Shown here: piece by piece, positions 31,328 through 43,880 of the stretch
Layout of the letters: the number at the start of each line of letters is the position of its first letter
Numbering within the stretch: the stretch's first letter is position 1
Assembly (NCBI GenBank): GCA_942486035.1
Contig: CALNXK010000380.1
Location: 102,001-166,000, forward strand
DNA length: 64,000 bases
Origin: Porites lobata
Taxonomy: Eukaryota; Cnidaria; Anthozoa; Scleractinia; Poritidae
Direction: 5' to 3'
The notes under the pieces: model-generated
Told to the model about the DNA's origin: nothing
Seen by the model: only the letters and a program-made list of their open reading frames with translations
Database searches by the model: none
Program-made: the position numbers and the translations under genes

Positions 31328-34300
31328 TGCAGAGCGCCATTAACTTTGTTCAGGAAAAATAAAGTAACAAACCTAATCCCTCACTTCAGGGAAAGTGGTT
31401 TCAAGTTATGGACTTGGCTTCATTATCATAAACAAAACGATTCCGTGCTTAGTTGTATTATTGTAGACAAAACGAAATTCTATAGTTTATGTGCTGGGAC
31501 CTTGTGACTCATGTCGGAAGAGGTTAACGCGAACTTTTTCAGGAGCATCAACTCTTTGATTTTTCACAAGCTATAGCGGCAAAAAGACCGTGTGTTGCTA
31601 CAATTACCGAACGACGATAAGATTGTTACAAACAATTTTCCAGCCATTTCAGAAGACCGAAAAGTCAAATGGCTGTTTAGTTCGAGCTGAATACTTAACA
31701 ACGATTCTCTATAAACAAGCTTCTCATTCGCGGCATGACCTTTCAAGAATATTTTTAATTCTATCAAGTATTGAAGTATTTTCATTTTCATTAAAAGAAA
31801 AATTTCATAGATTAATTTCATTGCAGGAAAGGGAAAGTTATAAGGTTTATAATTGTTCAAGAAATGAGATGATTTGTGCCAACAGTTTTAAACTTAGACC
31901 AATTTCCTTTCATAACATATAAACATGATTATCACACAACCAACCTGATCACAGCTGTCAGACCAGAAAATTTCGAGTCTACATACAATGGTATTGTCAA
32001 ATCACTCCAGTTTCAAAAGTTGATACATTTGTGTTAATTTGTGTTGGTGCTAATTGTTCTAGGAGAATTTAAAATGTTCCAACATGAAAAATGTATTTTG
32101 TTAAAATACCAACCTCCACGTAACTGTTGTTCCTGGTGGTCGCTTGGTTTGCCCAATGAAATGCAATCAAATAATCTACGAGGGAGAACGTGTAGAACAA
32201 TAAGCTATACACATCTTTCAAATACGAAAAAGTAAATTCCACTTCCCGACTGAAAAAACAAAAGCAACCTAATCACTGTTGAATAGTCGACAATCGACTC
32301 TTTTGCACAAACGAAGATGAACTGCGAAGTCTTGTTACGTGGGCAAATGTCACGTGATCTTGCACAATTTACTTCCCGGTCAGTTCATGATGCATTGACG
32401 ACATTGGGACTACTGTAACTACAAGAATTGATTTCGTTATTGCTTTCTTATAAAATAACTGTCATCATGTAATCAGAAACTTAAGCGAGCGAGTAACGGC
32501 AAAGTTCATTGTTTTTTTTCCTTTAGTGAACGTTTGGTTGTCCGTGTCCGCCATACATTCATCCGTCCGGCTCAGTTCACTTAAGTTTTAGTAAGTATTC
32601 TTCAAACACATGCTGACCTCTCTTTTAGTTTCTTGCGTGTTTTTTCCTACCCGTCAGTTCCTTACACACTGTTTTAATTTTTGTCGTCTGGCGCTGAAAG
32701 TACTAACAATCAGGTTTACAGCTGTTCAATATAAATGGCACTCAAAGTGCACTTCCTCTTAGATCACTGGGTTTGTCTTTTCTACCAACGCTGTTCATTG
32801 CCATAAAAATTTGAGACGATTACATACAGTCCATGATTTCTAATAAGAAAGGAGCACTTCGAAAATCGATTACATAACAAACAAAACCACTGGCTTCGGC
32901 AAATATTGAATGGCGGATATTTCTGACTCCTTTTGCGGAAAACCAAAACAGCTCTAGGTTGTAGTCCTTTAATGGTCTTTGGTGAATTTTACCATTAAAC
33001 AGTTCCCCTGGTCTCTCGTTTGCTCAATAAAAGTTTGGGAAACTCGAGCGGCAAAGCAGCGACATTAAGAGGTGCAAACCTGACCATGAAGTGCGCCATT
33101 AACTTTGTTCAGGAAAAATAAAGTAGCAAACCTGATCGCTCGTTTCGGGGAAAGTGATTTCAAGTTATGGACTTGGCTCCATTATCATGAACAAAACAAT
33201 TCCGTGCTTGGTTATATTTTTGTAGACAAAACGAAATTCTATAGTTTATGTGCTGGGACCTTGTGACTCATGTCGGAAGAGGTTAAAACGAATTTTTTTA
33301 GGAGCATCAACTCTTTGATTTTTCACAAGCTATAGCGGAAAAAAGTCCGCGTGTTGGTATTACCGAACGACGATAAGATTGTTACAAACAATTTTCCAGC
33401 CATTTCAGAAGACCGAAATGTCAAATGACTGTTTAGTTCGAGCTGAATACTTAAGAACGATTCTCTATAAACAAGCTTCTCGCCCGCGGTATGACCTTCC
33501 AAGAATTTTTTTAATTCTATCACCTATTAAAGTATTGTCATTTTCATTAAAAGAAAAATTTTAAAGATTAATTTCATTGCAGGAAAGGGAAAGTTATAAG
33601 GTTTATAATTGTTCAAGAAATGAGATGATTTGTGCCAACAGTTTTAAACTTAAACGAATTTCCTTTCCTAACATATAAACATGATTATCACACAACCAAC
33701 CTTATCACAGCTGTCAGGCCAGAAAATTTCGAGTCTACATGCAATGGTATTGTCAAATCACTCCAGTTTCAAAAGTTGATACATTTGTGTTAATTTGTGT
33801 TAGTGCTAATTGTTTTAGGAGAATTTAAAATGTTCCAACATGAAAAATGTATTTTGTTAAAATACCAACCTCCGCGTAACTGTTGTTCCTGGTGGTCGCT
33901 TGGTTTGCCCAATGAAATGCAATCAAATAATCTACGAGGGAGAACGTGTAGAACAATAAGCTATACACATCTTTCAAATACGAAAAAGTAAATTCCACTT
34001 CCCGACTGAAAAAACAAAAGCAACCTAATAACTGTTGAATAGTCGACAATCGACTCTTTTTCACAAACGAAGATGAACTGAGAAGTCTTGTTACGTGGGC
34101 AAATGTCACGTGATCTTGCACAATTTACTTCCCGGTCAGTTCATGATGCATTGACGACATTGGGACTACTGTAACTACAAGAATTCATTTCGTTATTGCT
34201 TTCTTATAAAATAACTGTCATCATGTAATCAGTAACTTAAGCGAGCGAGTAACGGCAAAGTTCAAAGTTCAATGTTTTTTTTTTCCTTTAGTGAACGTTT

Positions 34301-36888
34301 GGTTGTCCGTGTCCGCCGTACATTCATCAGTCCGGCTCAGTTCACTTAAGTTTTAGTAAGTATTCTTCAAACACATGCTGACCTCTCTTTTAGTTTCTTC
34401 CAATGGCGTGTTTTTTCCTACCCATCAGTTTCTGACACACTGTTTTAATGTCGTCAGGCGCTGAACGTACTAATAATCAGGTTTACAGCTGTTAAATATA
34501 AATGGCACTCAAAGTTCATTTCCTCTTAGATCACTGGGTTTGTCTTTTCTACTAACGCTGTTCATTGCCGTAAAAATTTGAAATGCTTACATACAGTCCA
34601 TAATTTCTAATAGGAAAGGAGCCCTTTCAAAAACGACTACAGTACATAACAAACAGAACCACTGGCTTCGCAAAGATCGAATGGCAGATATTTCTGATTT
34701 CTGAATTTTTTCAGGAGCGTCAACTCTTTGATTTTTCACAAGCTATAGCGGCAAAAAGTCCGTGTATTGCTATTACCGAACGACGATAAGTTTGTTACAA
34801 ACAAATTTCTAGCCATTTCAGAAGACCGAAATGTCGAATTCCTGTTTAGTTTGAGCTGAATACTTAAGAAAGATTCTCTATAAACAAGCTTCTCACCCGT
34901 GGTATGACCTTTCAAGAATATTTTTAATTCTATCACGTATTGAGGTATTTTCAATTTCATTAAAAGAAAACTTTTAAAGATTAATTTCATTGCAGGAAAG
35001 GGAAAGTTATAAGGTTTGTAATTGTTCAAGAAATGAGATGATTTGTGCCTACAGTTTCAAACTTAGACGAATTTCCTTTCATAACATATAAACATGATTA
35101 TCACACAACCAACCTGATCCAGCTGTCAGACTAGAAAATTTCGAGTCTACATGCAATGACATTATCAAATCACTCCAGTTTCAAAAGTTGATACATTTGT
35201 GTTAATTTGTGTTGGTGCTAATTGTTTTAGGAGAATTTAAAATGTTCCAACATGAAAAATGAATTTTGTGAAAATACCAACCTCCGCGTAACTGTTGTTC
35301 CTGGTGGTCGCGTAGTTTGCCCAATGAAATGCAATCAAATAATCTACGAGGGAGAAAGTGTAAAACAATAAGCTATACACATCTTTCAAATAAGAAAAAG
35401 TAAATTCCACATCACGACTGAAAAAACAAAAGCAACCTAATCACTGTTGAATAGTCGACAATCGACTCCTTTCACAAACGAAGATGAACTGAGAAGTCTT
35501 GTTACGTGGGCAAATGTCACGTGATCTTGCACAATTTACTTCCCGGTCAGTTGATCATGCATTGACGACATTGGGACTACTGTAACTACAAGAATTCATT
35601 TCGTTATTCCTTTCTTATAAAATAACTATCATCATGTAATCAGTAACTTAAGCGAGTGAGTAACGGCAAAGTTCAATGTTTTTTTTTCCTTTAGTGAACG
35701 TTTGGTTGTCCGTGTGCGCTATACATTCATCAGTCCGGCTCAGTTCACTTAAGTTTTAGGAAGTATTCTTCAAACACATGCTGACCTCTCTTTTAGTTTC
35801 TTCCAATGGCGTGTTTTTTCCTACCGATCAGTTTCTGACACACTGTTTTAATGTCGTCAGGCGCTGAACGTACTAATAATCAGGTTTACAGCTGTTAAAT
35901 ATAAATGGCACTCAAAGTTCATTTCCTCTTAGATCACTGGGTTTGTCTTTTCTACCAACGCTGTTCATTGCCGTAAAAATTTGAAACGATTACATACAGT
36001 CCATGATTTCTAATAGGGAAGGAGCCCTTCGAAAATCGATTACATAACAAACAGAACCACTGGCTTCGGCAAAGATCGAATGGCAGATATTTCTGACTCC
36101 TTTTGCGGAAAAACAAAAGAGCGCTAACTTGCAGTCATTGATCTTTTAATGGTCTTTGGTGAATTTTACCATTAAACAGTTCCCCTGGTCTCTTGTTTGC
36201 TCAGTAAAACTTTGTGAAAATCGAGCGGCAAAGCAGCGACATTAAGAGGTGCAAACCTGACCATGCAGAGCGCCATTAAGTCTGTTGAGGAAAAACAAAG
36301 TAGCAAACCTAATCGCTTATTTCAAGGAAAGTGGTTTAAGTTATGGACTTGACTCCATTATCATGAACAAAACGATTCCGTGGTTGGTTATATTTTCTTA
36401 GACAAAACGAAGTTCTATAGTTTACGTGCTGGGACCATGTGACTCATGTCGGAAGAGGTTAACGCGAATTTTTTTAGGAGCGTCAACTCTTTGATTTTTC
36501 ACAAGCCATGGCGGCAAAAAGTCCGTGTATTGCTATTACAGGAACGACGATAAGATTGTTACAAACAATTTTCCAGCCATTTCAGAAGACCGAAATGTCA
36601 AATGGCTGTTTAGTTCGAGCTGAATACTTAAGAACGATTCTCTATAAACAAGCTTCTCACCCGCGGTATGACCTTTTAAGAATAGCTAAGAATATGTTTT
36701 ATTCTATTACGTATTGAAGTATTTTCAGTTTCATTGAAACAAAATTTTCAAAGATTAATTTCATTGCAGGAAAGGGAAAGTCGTAAGGTTTATCCTTTGT
36801 TCAAGAAATGAGATGATTTGTACCTATTTTAAACTTAAGCGAGTTTCTTTTTATAACATTTTAACATGATTATCACACAACGTTGTTC
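31328..36888. repeat. Four-copy tandem array of a ~1.76 kb unit
   Basis: Copies begin at about 31328, 33089, ~34704 (truncated start) and 36266. The marker TTTTTCACAAGC recurs at 31562, 33322, 34735 and 36501, giving spacings near 1760, 1413 and 1766. The short spacing reflects a ~350 bp deletion across the copy 2/3 junction. Copy 4 ends near 36888. Every unit has the same order: GCGCCATTAA, CGACGATAAG, AAGGGAAAGTTATAAGG, GGAGAATTTAAAATG, GTCACGTGATCTTGCAC (an E-box), a polypyrimidine tract and a GTTTACAGCTGTT block. Copies 1 and 2 share an identical 64-codon frame (32041-32235, 33797-33991) that copy 3 breaks, so it is not evidently coding. Confidence 0.9.
32527..32590 (+). other. Exon-like 64 bp block in array copy 1
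   Basis: Preceded by a T-rich tract ending CCTTTAG and followed by GTAAGTATTC, i.e. acceptor and donor consensus. Copy 2 has the same block at 34292-34355 with the same signals. Copy 3 has the acceptor (block from 35695) but GGAAGT in place of GTAAGT. Could be a small noncoding exon of a transcribed unit; may also be chance. Confidence 0.3.
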
Positions 36889-37125
36889 AAGAAAGACTCG
36901 GCTCTGATTTGTTTTTTTTCCTCTAAACTTGGGTGGACTTACGAACGTACGTACGGACCAATAACATCGCGAAGTAATTGACCAATCAGATCAATAACCA
37001 GAGTATAACACCATCAACTGACGTGATACAACTCACTTTGAGTCTGAAGATGACTACTGCACAAGTTGTCGAAACGTCAGTCATTGTCAACAACAACAGT
37101 CCTACCTACTTTTTATAATTTATAT
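36889..37125 (+). repeat. Dispersed repeat fragment with GTTGTCGAAACGTCAGTCA
   Basis: Contains CACCATCAACTGACGTGATA and GACTACTGCACAAGTTGTCG, which I recall as parts of a repeat widespread in cnidarian genomes; that recollection needs a library search. No coding sequence is claimed. Confidence 0.4.
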
Positions 37126-37587
37126 TCGTACAAAAAACCTCCGAGAGGGGAGTGGGGTGGGCTTTAAAGGCTTTGACAAAAAAAATATGGGAGATTCTCG
37201 TGATTCTTGGTCACTGCAACCACCCTGACACCACATTGTTTGCTTCTTCCCAATGCTTAGGCTCGATTTCCGCTATTCTCCCTGTCCTACTCCTCTTTCC
37301 GGTGGAGGTACAGAGGCTCATTTCCCGAATGGCGGATGGTAATCGAGCCTACCTAATGCTGAACGTTAAAAATAGCCCATTTAGGCGATAGCATCATCGC
37401 AGCCTACGCTGACCGCAGTTTCAGATGAATGTAACCCCAAAATACTAGCTATGATCAAATGTTGTCATTGCCCAAATTGCAAATGGACTATTTTTTAGTC
37501 ACGAAAATGTTCCATGTTTCTTCTGTCCAAGACTTAAGACCCCACCTCCTCCCCTCTCGGGTGTAAACACTCTCTAAACAAAAAAAA

Positions 37588-37691
37588 GAGAAGTCTAAAG
37601 ACTAATACAAAGCTGAAACGTGTTTTAAAACGTTTCGAAAAAGTTTAAAATCACGCTTTGTTTTAGCTTTGCAATAATCTTTGGACTTCTC
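37588..37691. repeat. 104 bp inverted repeat
   Basis: GAGAAGTCTAAAGACTAATA on the left pairs with the complement of GAGAAGTCCAAAGATTATTG on the right. The match continues through CAAAGCTGAAACG / CAAAGCTAAAACA to a central TTTCGAAA-like core. Confidence 0.7.
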
Positions 37692-37894
37692 GGTTTTTTT
37701 TTTGCTTCGAATATTTTTAGCCAAAATGTCCTTTTATGTTCTCTTCTTCAAGCAGATTAGATCCCTCTTGAGTTCCAATTCCAATGTTGACAACCAGCTG
37801 GATCTTCGTGTATGGTTTTTGCAGTTTATTTTTTGATCACTCGCTAAACGGCTGCCTCCCTGCCATTCTTGACATTCTTCAGTCCTTTTATATG

Positions 37895-38012
37895 ATTCTC
37901 TATATATAGAGAATACTTCATGGAAAGTGCTGGCGTGCGGTATTTACGCACGAGTTGTTTTTGTATCAGAAATCTCACTCGTTCGCTGCGCTCACTCGTT
38001 CGATTTCTGATA
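37895..38012. repeat. Repeat with GGTATTTACGCAC and a 45 bp palindrome
   Basis: CATGGAAAGTGCTGGCGTGC and GGTATTTACGCACGAG lead into ATCAGAAATC...GATTTCTGAT around CGTTCGCTGCGCTCACTCG. The first part recurs at 38390-38440 (CATGGAAAGTGCTTTGTACG). Confidence 0.65.
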
Positions 38013-38389
38013 GAGAGCCGGGGAAACAACAGCGGAAAGGGATAAAAAGAACGAGACGTAAGCTTTTGTTGTGCTTTTTGTCGGAGCTACTTTGCCTTTC
38101 ACTTAAGCTTAAGCTTATATTGAAACCGGCCATTTTACTTAAATTCACTCATTTTCAATTGTACATTGAGAACAAACAGTTAAGATTACTTATAGTTCTT
38201 GGATTACCTCATATCCTCACCGTCATTTATGTTTTTAACAAACGTTTTTACTAAAATGCTGATACTTCGTTTTCGTTGTCATTTTGCGGTAAGTGTGTAG
38301 CGGTAAATTTTAGCACTTTTGAAAGATTTAAAATAAAAAGGCCCCCCAAATGATGAACGTCTCAGTATGTATATAATAAACACAATACC

Positions 38390-38445
38390 ACATGGAAAGT
38401 GCTTTGTACGGTATTTACGCACTCGTTATTTTTGTACCGTTTTCT
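38390..38445. repeat. Second, truncated copy of the 37895 repeat
   Basis: CATGGAAAGTGCTTTGTACG followed by GTATTTACGCACTCGTTATT, matching 37918-37960 and then diverging. Confidence 0.6.
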
Positions 38446-38627
38446 TTATCGACAGTGAAACAAACGAAACTATTCTACTCCATTTCCGAAATGTTTTTCA
38501 CTTTTTTAGCGAGAAATGCTCTTTGAGTACTAAAAAAACTTTTCTCGTTGAATGTGTGCGAAGCGGCGCTGCAAGCTGCAATAAAAGGCGGGAATTTTGG
38601 CGCGAAACTCACACACCTCTGTGGCTT

Positions 38628-38735
38628 CTGATTGGACGTATCATTTTTCTCACACGTGAAAAAACATCGTTCGCGATTCTGATTGGACGTATCATTTTTT
38701 TCACGTGTGAAAACCATCGTTCGCTCCTCTGATTG
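38628..38735 (+). repeat. Two-copy 53 bp tandem repeat with CACGTG core
   Basis: TCTGATTGGACGTATCATTT occurs twice, each followed by a CACGTG-containing palindrome (TCACACGTGAAA, TTTCACGTGTGAAA) and CATCGTTCGC. A third partial TCTGATTGG follows. Each unit combines an inverted CCAAT box and an E-box, so it could act in transcription. Confidence 0.65.
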
Positions 38736-38739
38736 GCTA

Positions 38740-41079
38740 GAACTAATTTGCGTACGAAAATTTACGACATAGCTTTTGGTGAGTATTTCTCAGTATGTAT
38801 ATGATAAAAGTAGTTACGTCTCTAAAAGACACTTAGTACTGGTCCCAAAAGTGTCTTGCACCGAGTTGACTGTATCACAGTCGAACTCTAAGGGTTCCAT
38901 TTCTTCAAGGAGAAAGAATGGCACATTTATATACCCGCTCATTATCTTAACAGTGCAGAATGGTATTAGGCCCGATTCAAACCTCGTGCTACTGCCGTGC
39001 TAAGCTGGCTCGACTGTAGCTCAACTGCAGTACGGCACCAGCACGACTTGGTTTCAGAAACCTTGCAAATAACATGAAAATAATATGAAAAAGAGCAAAT
39101 GAAAACGTCCACGCTTCCCTCGTGCGTCGCGCTCACATTCCCCGCATCTACTTCACACGATTTCTATTTGAAGAGAAGTGAACAATTAGTTATTCCGTAT
39201 GCCCGACGTATTCTTTTATTATTGGGCTTCCCGTGGGCCCCAATTATGGATTGGGTTTTCTCCGTCGAAAAAAAAAAACACAAAAAGGCGGACGGCTCAC
39301 CCAGAAGGCGTTACGTGTCCCACTCCCTCTTCAATAGGGCCGATTCTTGCGGGGAGGGGACGGGCATTTCAGGTCGTCTGACGAACAGATTTGGAAGTCG
39401 ATTTGGAACTAGCACAAAATTATTTCGTGGAGTTATTGGCCCTATATCTACGCCGAATGATTATCTAAATGCAGTATTCAATGATATTATTAGCCTGTGC
39501 GGGAGCTGAAAAAAAAAAACAATGCCCTCCCACAGTCCCCACGGGAAAATCTTTCTTTGCAATAAAGGAATATGCTATTTGTAGATCGCCCCATCAAACA
39601 GCAACATATTCACTTGCCATGGATAGTTAGAAGGGCTTTAAATGCAATATCCGACAGAAATAAAACTAAAAATTCATTCGCTTTGCGAGTTTTAAGAAAC
39701 AGCAATTTACAGTTATTTAATAATATTTTAAACACCAAAATTGACCCTGTCACGTTTTATAAGCGTAGAACGATAATAATTTTTGCGTGTTTATTTGGTA
39801 TAACCTTTCAATACTAAGCAAGCAATGAGACCATGCAATATGTAGATGATAATGTGCAATTACAAAGGTAAGACTTTGGGGGCCTGAGGGAGTAAAATTG
39901 CCTTGTTTTATCCTGGAAAATAGGAGTTTGATTACTGGTACTGGGAATTACAACAAGATATGAAATAAAGAAAAAAGCATCTGTATAAAGTGAAAGCTTA
40001 AATGTAATGTGATAATGAGAAAAATACATGAGAACAACCAAAGCCGGGGGCTTAAATGGCCTAAGGTCAGGAGAAAACGTGAAGGATTTACATGAATAAA
40101 AGAAGGCTTTAACTAATACACATTCTTATAAAAAGTTTCACAAACTAGAGGAACTGATAAACAGAATAGAAGGACTGCAAAGCCATTATGTACATTTTAC
40201 CCTGATTTTCACTCAACTGCAAATTCAGTAGAACATAAACAACTTTCCGCCTTTTCAATTTCCTGCCAACTAATTTCATATACCCGGCAACTTGAAATCA
40301 GTGACAACCTTGTGGATCTAGCTTTTACGTCATCAGTGTATAAAAATGATTTATTAATTTGGATTTTTTGTTAAATTTGACTGTAAACACTTCTGGGAGT
40401 AAAAGGGCTAAGTCAAGAAACCATCAATGCTATACATGCATTAGACTTTTATTCTTTTTCTTTTTTTTTTTAAATCAAAAATTGTTTTAAGCTTTTAATT
40501 TTAATTATGCTAACTTATACTAAATATTTTTATATTGGAAGAGACCATTTTGACCCACCTTTACATTGGTGTGCTAGAGTTGCTGTTTTTTATCAAAAAT
40601 TTTACTTCATCAGTTTTTTTGTACCTTACATGTAAATACTAATACTGAATTTGACCCATTTGAAAAGTTTTTGTATCTTTGTATTTAAACTTTACTTAGG
40701 TGTTGTAATATTCTTCCTTTTTTCAAGTACAGTGCCATTCAAAAGTTTTGCCGCACTGCTGTGGATCCTCAGACAATTGTTAATTCCCCCCATGTGTAAT
40801 GACAGAGATGCTAACACATAAATAAATCACGTTATATTTAGAAAATTCAGTTTAGAAAATCAGTTTGTTTTGTTCTCTAAGACCTTGTAAAATTACTCTT
40901 TTCGGGGCAACACTTAAAGAACGCGATTCTTATTTATTTAGCATACCTGGTGATTTTCAAGGGATTTGAAATGTGAAAATAAGACAGGCAATTTGAAAAC
41001 TGGTTATGATAGAGAAAAATTGGAAATGGAAAGGAGCCGTACTTCTTAAACTACAATGTACTACTCCTTTGCATGTCCG
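38740..41079. other. Unassigned AT-rich DNA
   Basis: Longest frame is 39099-39509 (+, 136 codons) without domain or repeat support. A few short homopolymer runs. No gene claimed. Confidence 0.45.
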
Positions 41080-41345
41080 CGTAACGCGTAAAAGTATTCT
41101 TGTAAAGATGTCTAATATAAGATCTTTACACCAACTTTACGCGTCAATTACGCTGGTTTAAGTGTCTACTTTAAAGCGTATTTACACCAACTTTACGCAG
41201 AGCTTACAGTGTTTCTTTACAACACCTTTACGCATGTGCGTAAAGGTAGCGTAAACTTCGACTTAACGTGGCGTAAATTAGTCGTAAAGTTACGTAAATG
41301 AGGACTTTACGCCAGCTTTACGCCACCATTACGCTCACTTAAATT
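41080..41345. repeat. Cluster of GCGTAAA / TTTACGC motifs
   Basis: In about 265 bp, GCGTAAA or TTTACGC (and one-base variants) occurs more than ten times in both orientations. Examples are ACTTTACGCGTCAATTACGC, ACCTTTACGCATGTGCGTAA and TTTACGCCAGCTTTACGCCA. Spacing is irregular, so it is not a simple tandem repeat. Confidence 0.75.
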
Positions 41346-41764
41346 TGTTTTTTCGTGCTGTGTGACTTGTTTGAAGACAGCATTGTTCATGTTGCACTTG
41401 TTAGTGCATACTGTATCTGTAAGAAGAACCTATTGGAAAAAAGACAGTTGACAAATAAATTCAAAATCCTCTGGTAAATCTATTTTGCGAAGGCCACCAA
41501 AAATAGCTCTTACTGTTAACACGGTATTGAGCTTTTTAAACATTTTTTGCTGGGAAGGTTGAGGTTGAGGGGGTTGACGTAAAGTCGGTTACCACAAAAA
41601 GAAAATAGCCGCAATTACTTTTTCAACAACATTGTCACTCGTTTTAAGTTTAATTTCCAGTGATATCCCTTGATTACCTGTGTCAATATTGGGAACCCAT
41701 ACTCCTTAAATAAAGGCCTCACTAGCGACACGACCAACAGAAGCATAATTATATGAGCATCGGC

Positions 41765-41970
41765 AAACCTTGTGTGACAAGCGTAATATAATGATACTGT
41801 TTGAAAACATTATCCGCCAAACTTCACCTGAAAACAGATCTTTCTTGTAAAAGACCATAACACAGTTATGTTAGGTGAAGATCACGACAAAACTCGCAAG
41901 CAACAGCCCATTCGCGCTTGTCACACAAACTTTTTGCCGTCCTCTTCTCTCTGCCGTCCTGTTGCGTCCC
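41765..41970. mobile_element. Second copy of the 6977-7212 inverted-repeat element
   Basis: AACCTTGTGTGACAAGCGTA on the left and CGCTTGTCACACAAACTTTT on the right are inverted. TTGCCGTCCTCTTCTCTCTG and CCGTCCTGTTGCG match the arms at 6977-7212. CCGCCAAACTTCAC matches the inverted spacer block. Confidence 0.6.
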
Positions 41971-42305
41971 AAAGAGGACGCACCCAGAGACCGAAATCAG
42001 CAAACACACTACTGGCTTTTCCTGGGTATATTACGAACCATTAGAGAGGTTCAGCATCACGTTTACGTCAAACGGCAAACGCGAATTTGTACCACGTGAC
42101 CAAGTTTCCTCTTTTAATACTTGTTGTTTACTGCTCATTATTTCTTCACCTAAATTAGTAGTTTCATGCAATTTTTTATCCATAAGAATTGTTTTGAGCT
42201 GTTTTTATCTGCTCATTTTCTATTTTGAGAAATTCTCAACTTGAATCGGGCGTTTGCTGCTTGCCGTGTACGTGAAGCTTAAACTCTCCAACATAATGAC
42301 CCAAT

Positions 42306-42386
42306 TGGTATGCTGGCTTAATTGGTTAGAGCGCTGCACCCGTATCGCAGAGGTCTGGCATCGAATCCCGGCAAACTGCAAGCCGG
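42306..42386 (+). mobile_element. Degenerate tRNA-like SINE head
   Basis: GCTTAATTGGTTAGAGCGC (A-box), CTGCACCCGTATCGCAGAGG and CATCGAATCCC (B-box) match the heads at 4408-4479 and 43935-44011. The acceptor ends do not pair well, so a working tRNA is unlikely. Confidence 0.6.
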
Positions 42387-42427
42387 GGTTTCTTCAAGCT
42401 TTTCACAAATGCACAAGTCAGCGAGTT

Positions 42428-42543
42428 TAGCCCGCGTGGCTGGCGTTCGAAACGGACGAGGAAGAGAATTTGGGCGCAAGACCGCTTCTTGCGCGCCCCA
42501 AATCCCCTTTCCCGTCCCTTTTGAACGCCTGCCACTCAGGCTA
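42428..42543. mobile_element. TAGCCTG-family MITE
   Basis: 116 bp from TAGCCCGCGTGGCTGGCGTT to complement GAACGCCTGCCACTCAGGCT ending at A42543. Flanking 9-mers CAGCGAGTT and TAGCAAGTT agree at 7 of 9 positions, a plausible old duplication. Frames on both strands here are hairpin artefacts. Confidence 0.8.
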
Positions 42544-42577
42544 TAGCAAGTTTAAATGCGAGGATCTTCGTTACATT

Positions 42578-42752
42578 TAGCCTGCGTGGCTGGTGGGATT
42601 AGCGTGGGAGTGCTGAGAAGAGTGGGTACAAGTCAATTTGAAATCTTCCCTCGCGGCAAGCCGCTCGCGAAAATCCCTCGCTTCCACCCTCGCTTCGCGT
42701 GGCGGCTCCGTCGCCACCCTGGGCACAGGAATTCCGCCAGCTACACAGGCTA
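42578..42752. mobile_element. TAGCCTG-type element, diverged subfamily
   Basis: Begins TAGCCTGCGTGGCTGG and ends CCAGCTACACAGGCTA, only 34 bp after the previous element. The interior is GC-rich (CGGCAAGCCGCTCGCG). No matching flanking duplication was found. Confidence 0.65.
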
Positions 42753-43880
42753 CCCAATCCCTGGTTTATGGATCGCGTTGCTCTGGAAATCACAGCCGTC
42801 ATAGCAAACTAGTTGATACAGGCATCAGCCATTCGCTCCAACAGCAGCTGTTCCTCGATAATGTTCTAACAAAGCGGAACACCAAAGATAAGAATGTTAG
42901 AGTCTTCTCTTCGATAACTTATGCCGGCCCTTGCACTACTGTTAACTCAGCATTCAAACTGACTACACATTTGCAAAGCAATTCGCGGGAAAAAAGTCCT
43001 AGCCTACGATTTCACTTTAATAACCATTGGTAATGCTGAAGAGTAGCTTATACGCGAATAAAAAAAATTACAATTTCAGATAAGCGCGACCCACGAAACA
43101 TGTAGCATGCTTTCTGGACGACGATTGTCGTAGTCAATGCTGATATATAACTACAAACTAAAAAAGTTACGTCATTTTTTTAAAACTCTTTCTGGAACGT
43201 TTCAGTCGGGGGGGCGGGGGGGGGAGGGGGGTTGGCGGGATGGGGTCGGCTCGCTCTTCCAACAGTTTGGTGACAGGTTTTTTGTCAAAGCGTTCTCAAC
43301 AAGTCTGTTAAAACCTAAAAGTAAGGAAACATTTTTTGCAACGGGACAAACGCAGTTGTTTAATACTGACATACACGACAAAGAGGATGATCAACAATTA
43401 ATCAGCAAGGAATCTAAGTTCTTTAAGTTTGTACACTCTGTTGAAACAGCGCTGAAATCTTTGTTCTGGGCCTTCACCTGTGTACAAGGATTTGAGTTCG
43501 CGCCATGATTGGTCTGTTAAAAAAGCCATTATAATCGATTCCTCAATCAAGATGAAAGGAAAATTAACCCTCTTCTGGTAATTTGTTGAGTCCATTGGGG
43601 GCCTAGGACAAGGATATCAGCGCTGCTGCACAGACCTTACTAACCAATGTTAAACCATGTCTGAAACACAGGCTTGTACACCTTAGTAAGCTTAGTCTTA
43701 TACATGAATTCGTGTACCTCTTGTGGTTCAAGGATACTGCTTCTCTATGTTCTCGTGAAGACATGAAATGCGACAAATGTATATGAAATACATCAACTGC
43801 GTAGATCATGCTTCACTTGATTTCATTTCCGCAGTTCTCACGTATATCATTTATTTCATTTATTTACATTTTTCACATTT
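42753..43880. other. Unassigned DNA with a G-rich run
   Basis: No gene recognised; frames 43137-43508 (+) and 43398-43595 (-) overlap antisense. 43207-43240 is a run of G tracts separated by single other bases, able to form a G-quadruplex. Confidence 0.45.

Noticed and set aside
32041..33991. Identical 64-codon frames at 32041-32235 and 33797-33991
   Set aside because: Identity is explained by the tandem array; copy 3 breaks the frame and there is no domain.
31328..36888. LTR retrotransposon made of repeated units
   Set aside because: Four directly repeated units without gag/pol sequence, primer-binding site or TG...CA boundaries; a tandem duplication explains it better.
39099..39509. 136-codon plus-strand frame
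   Set aside because: No domain, unusual composition with poly-Lys from an A run, and no splice or homology support.
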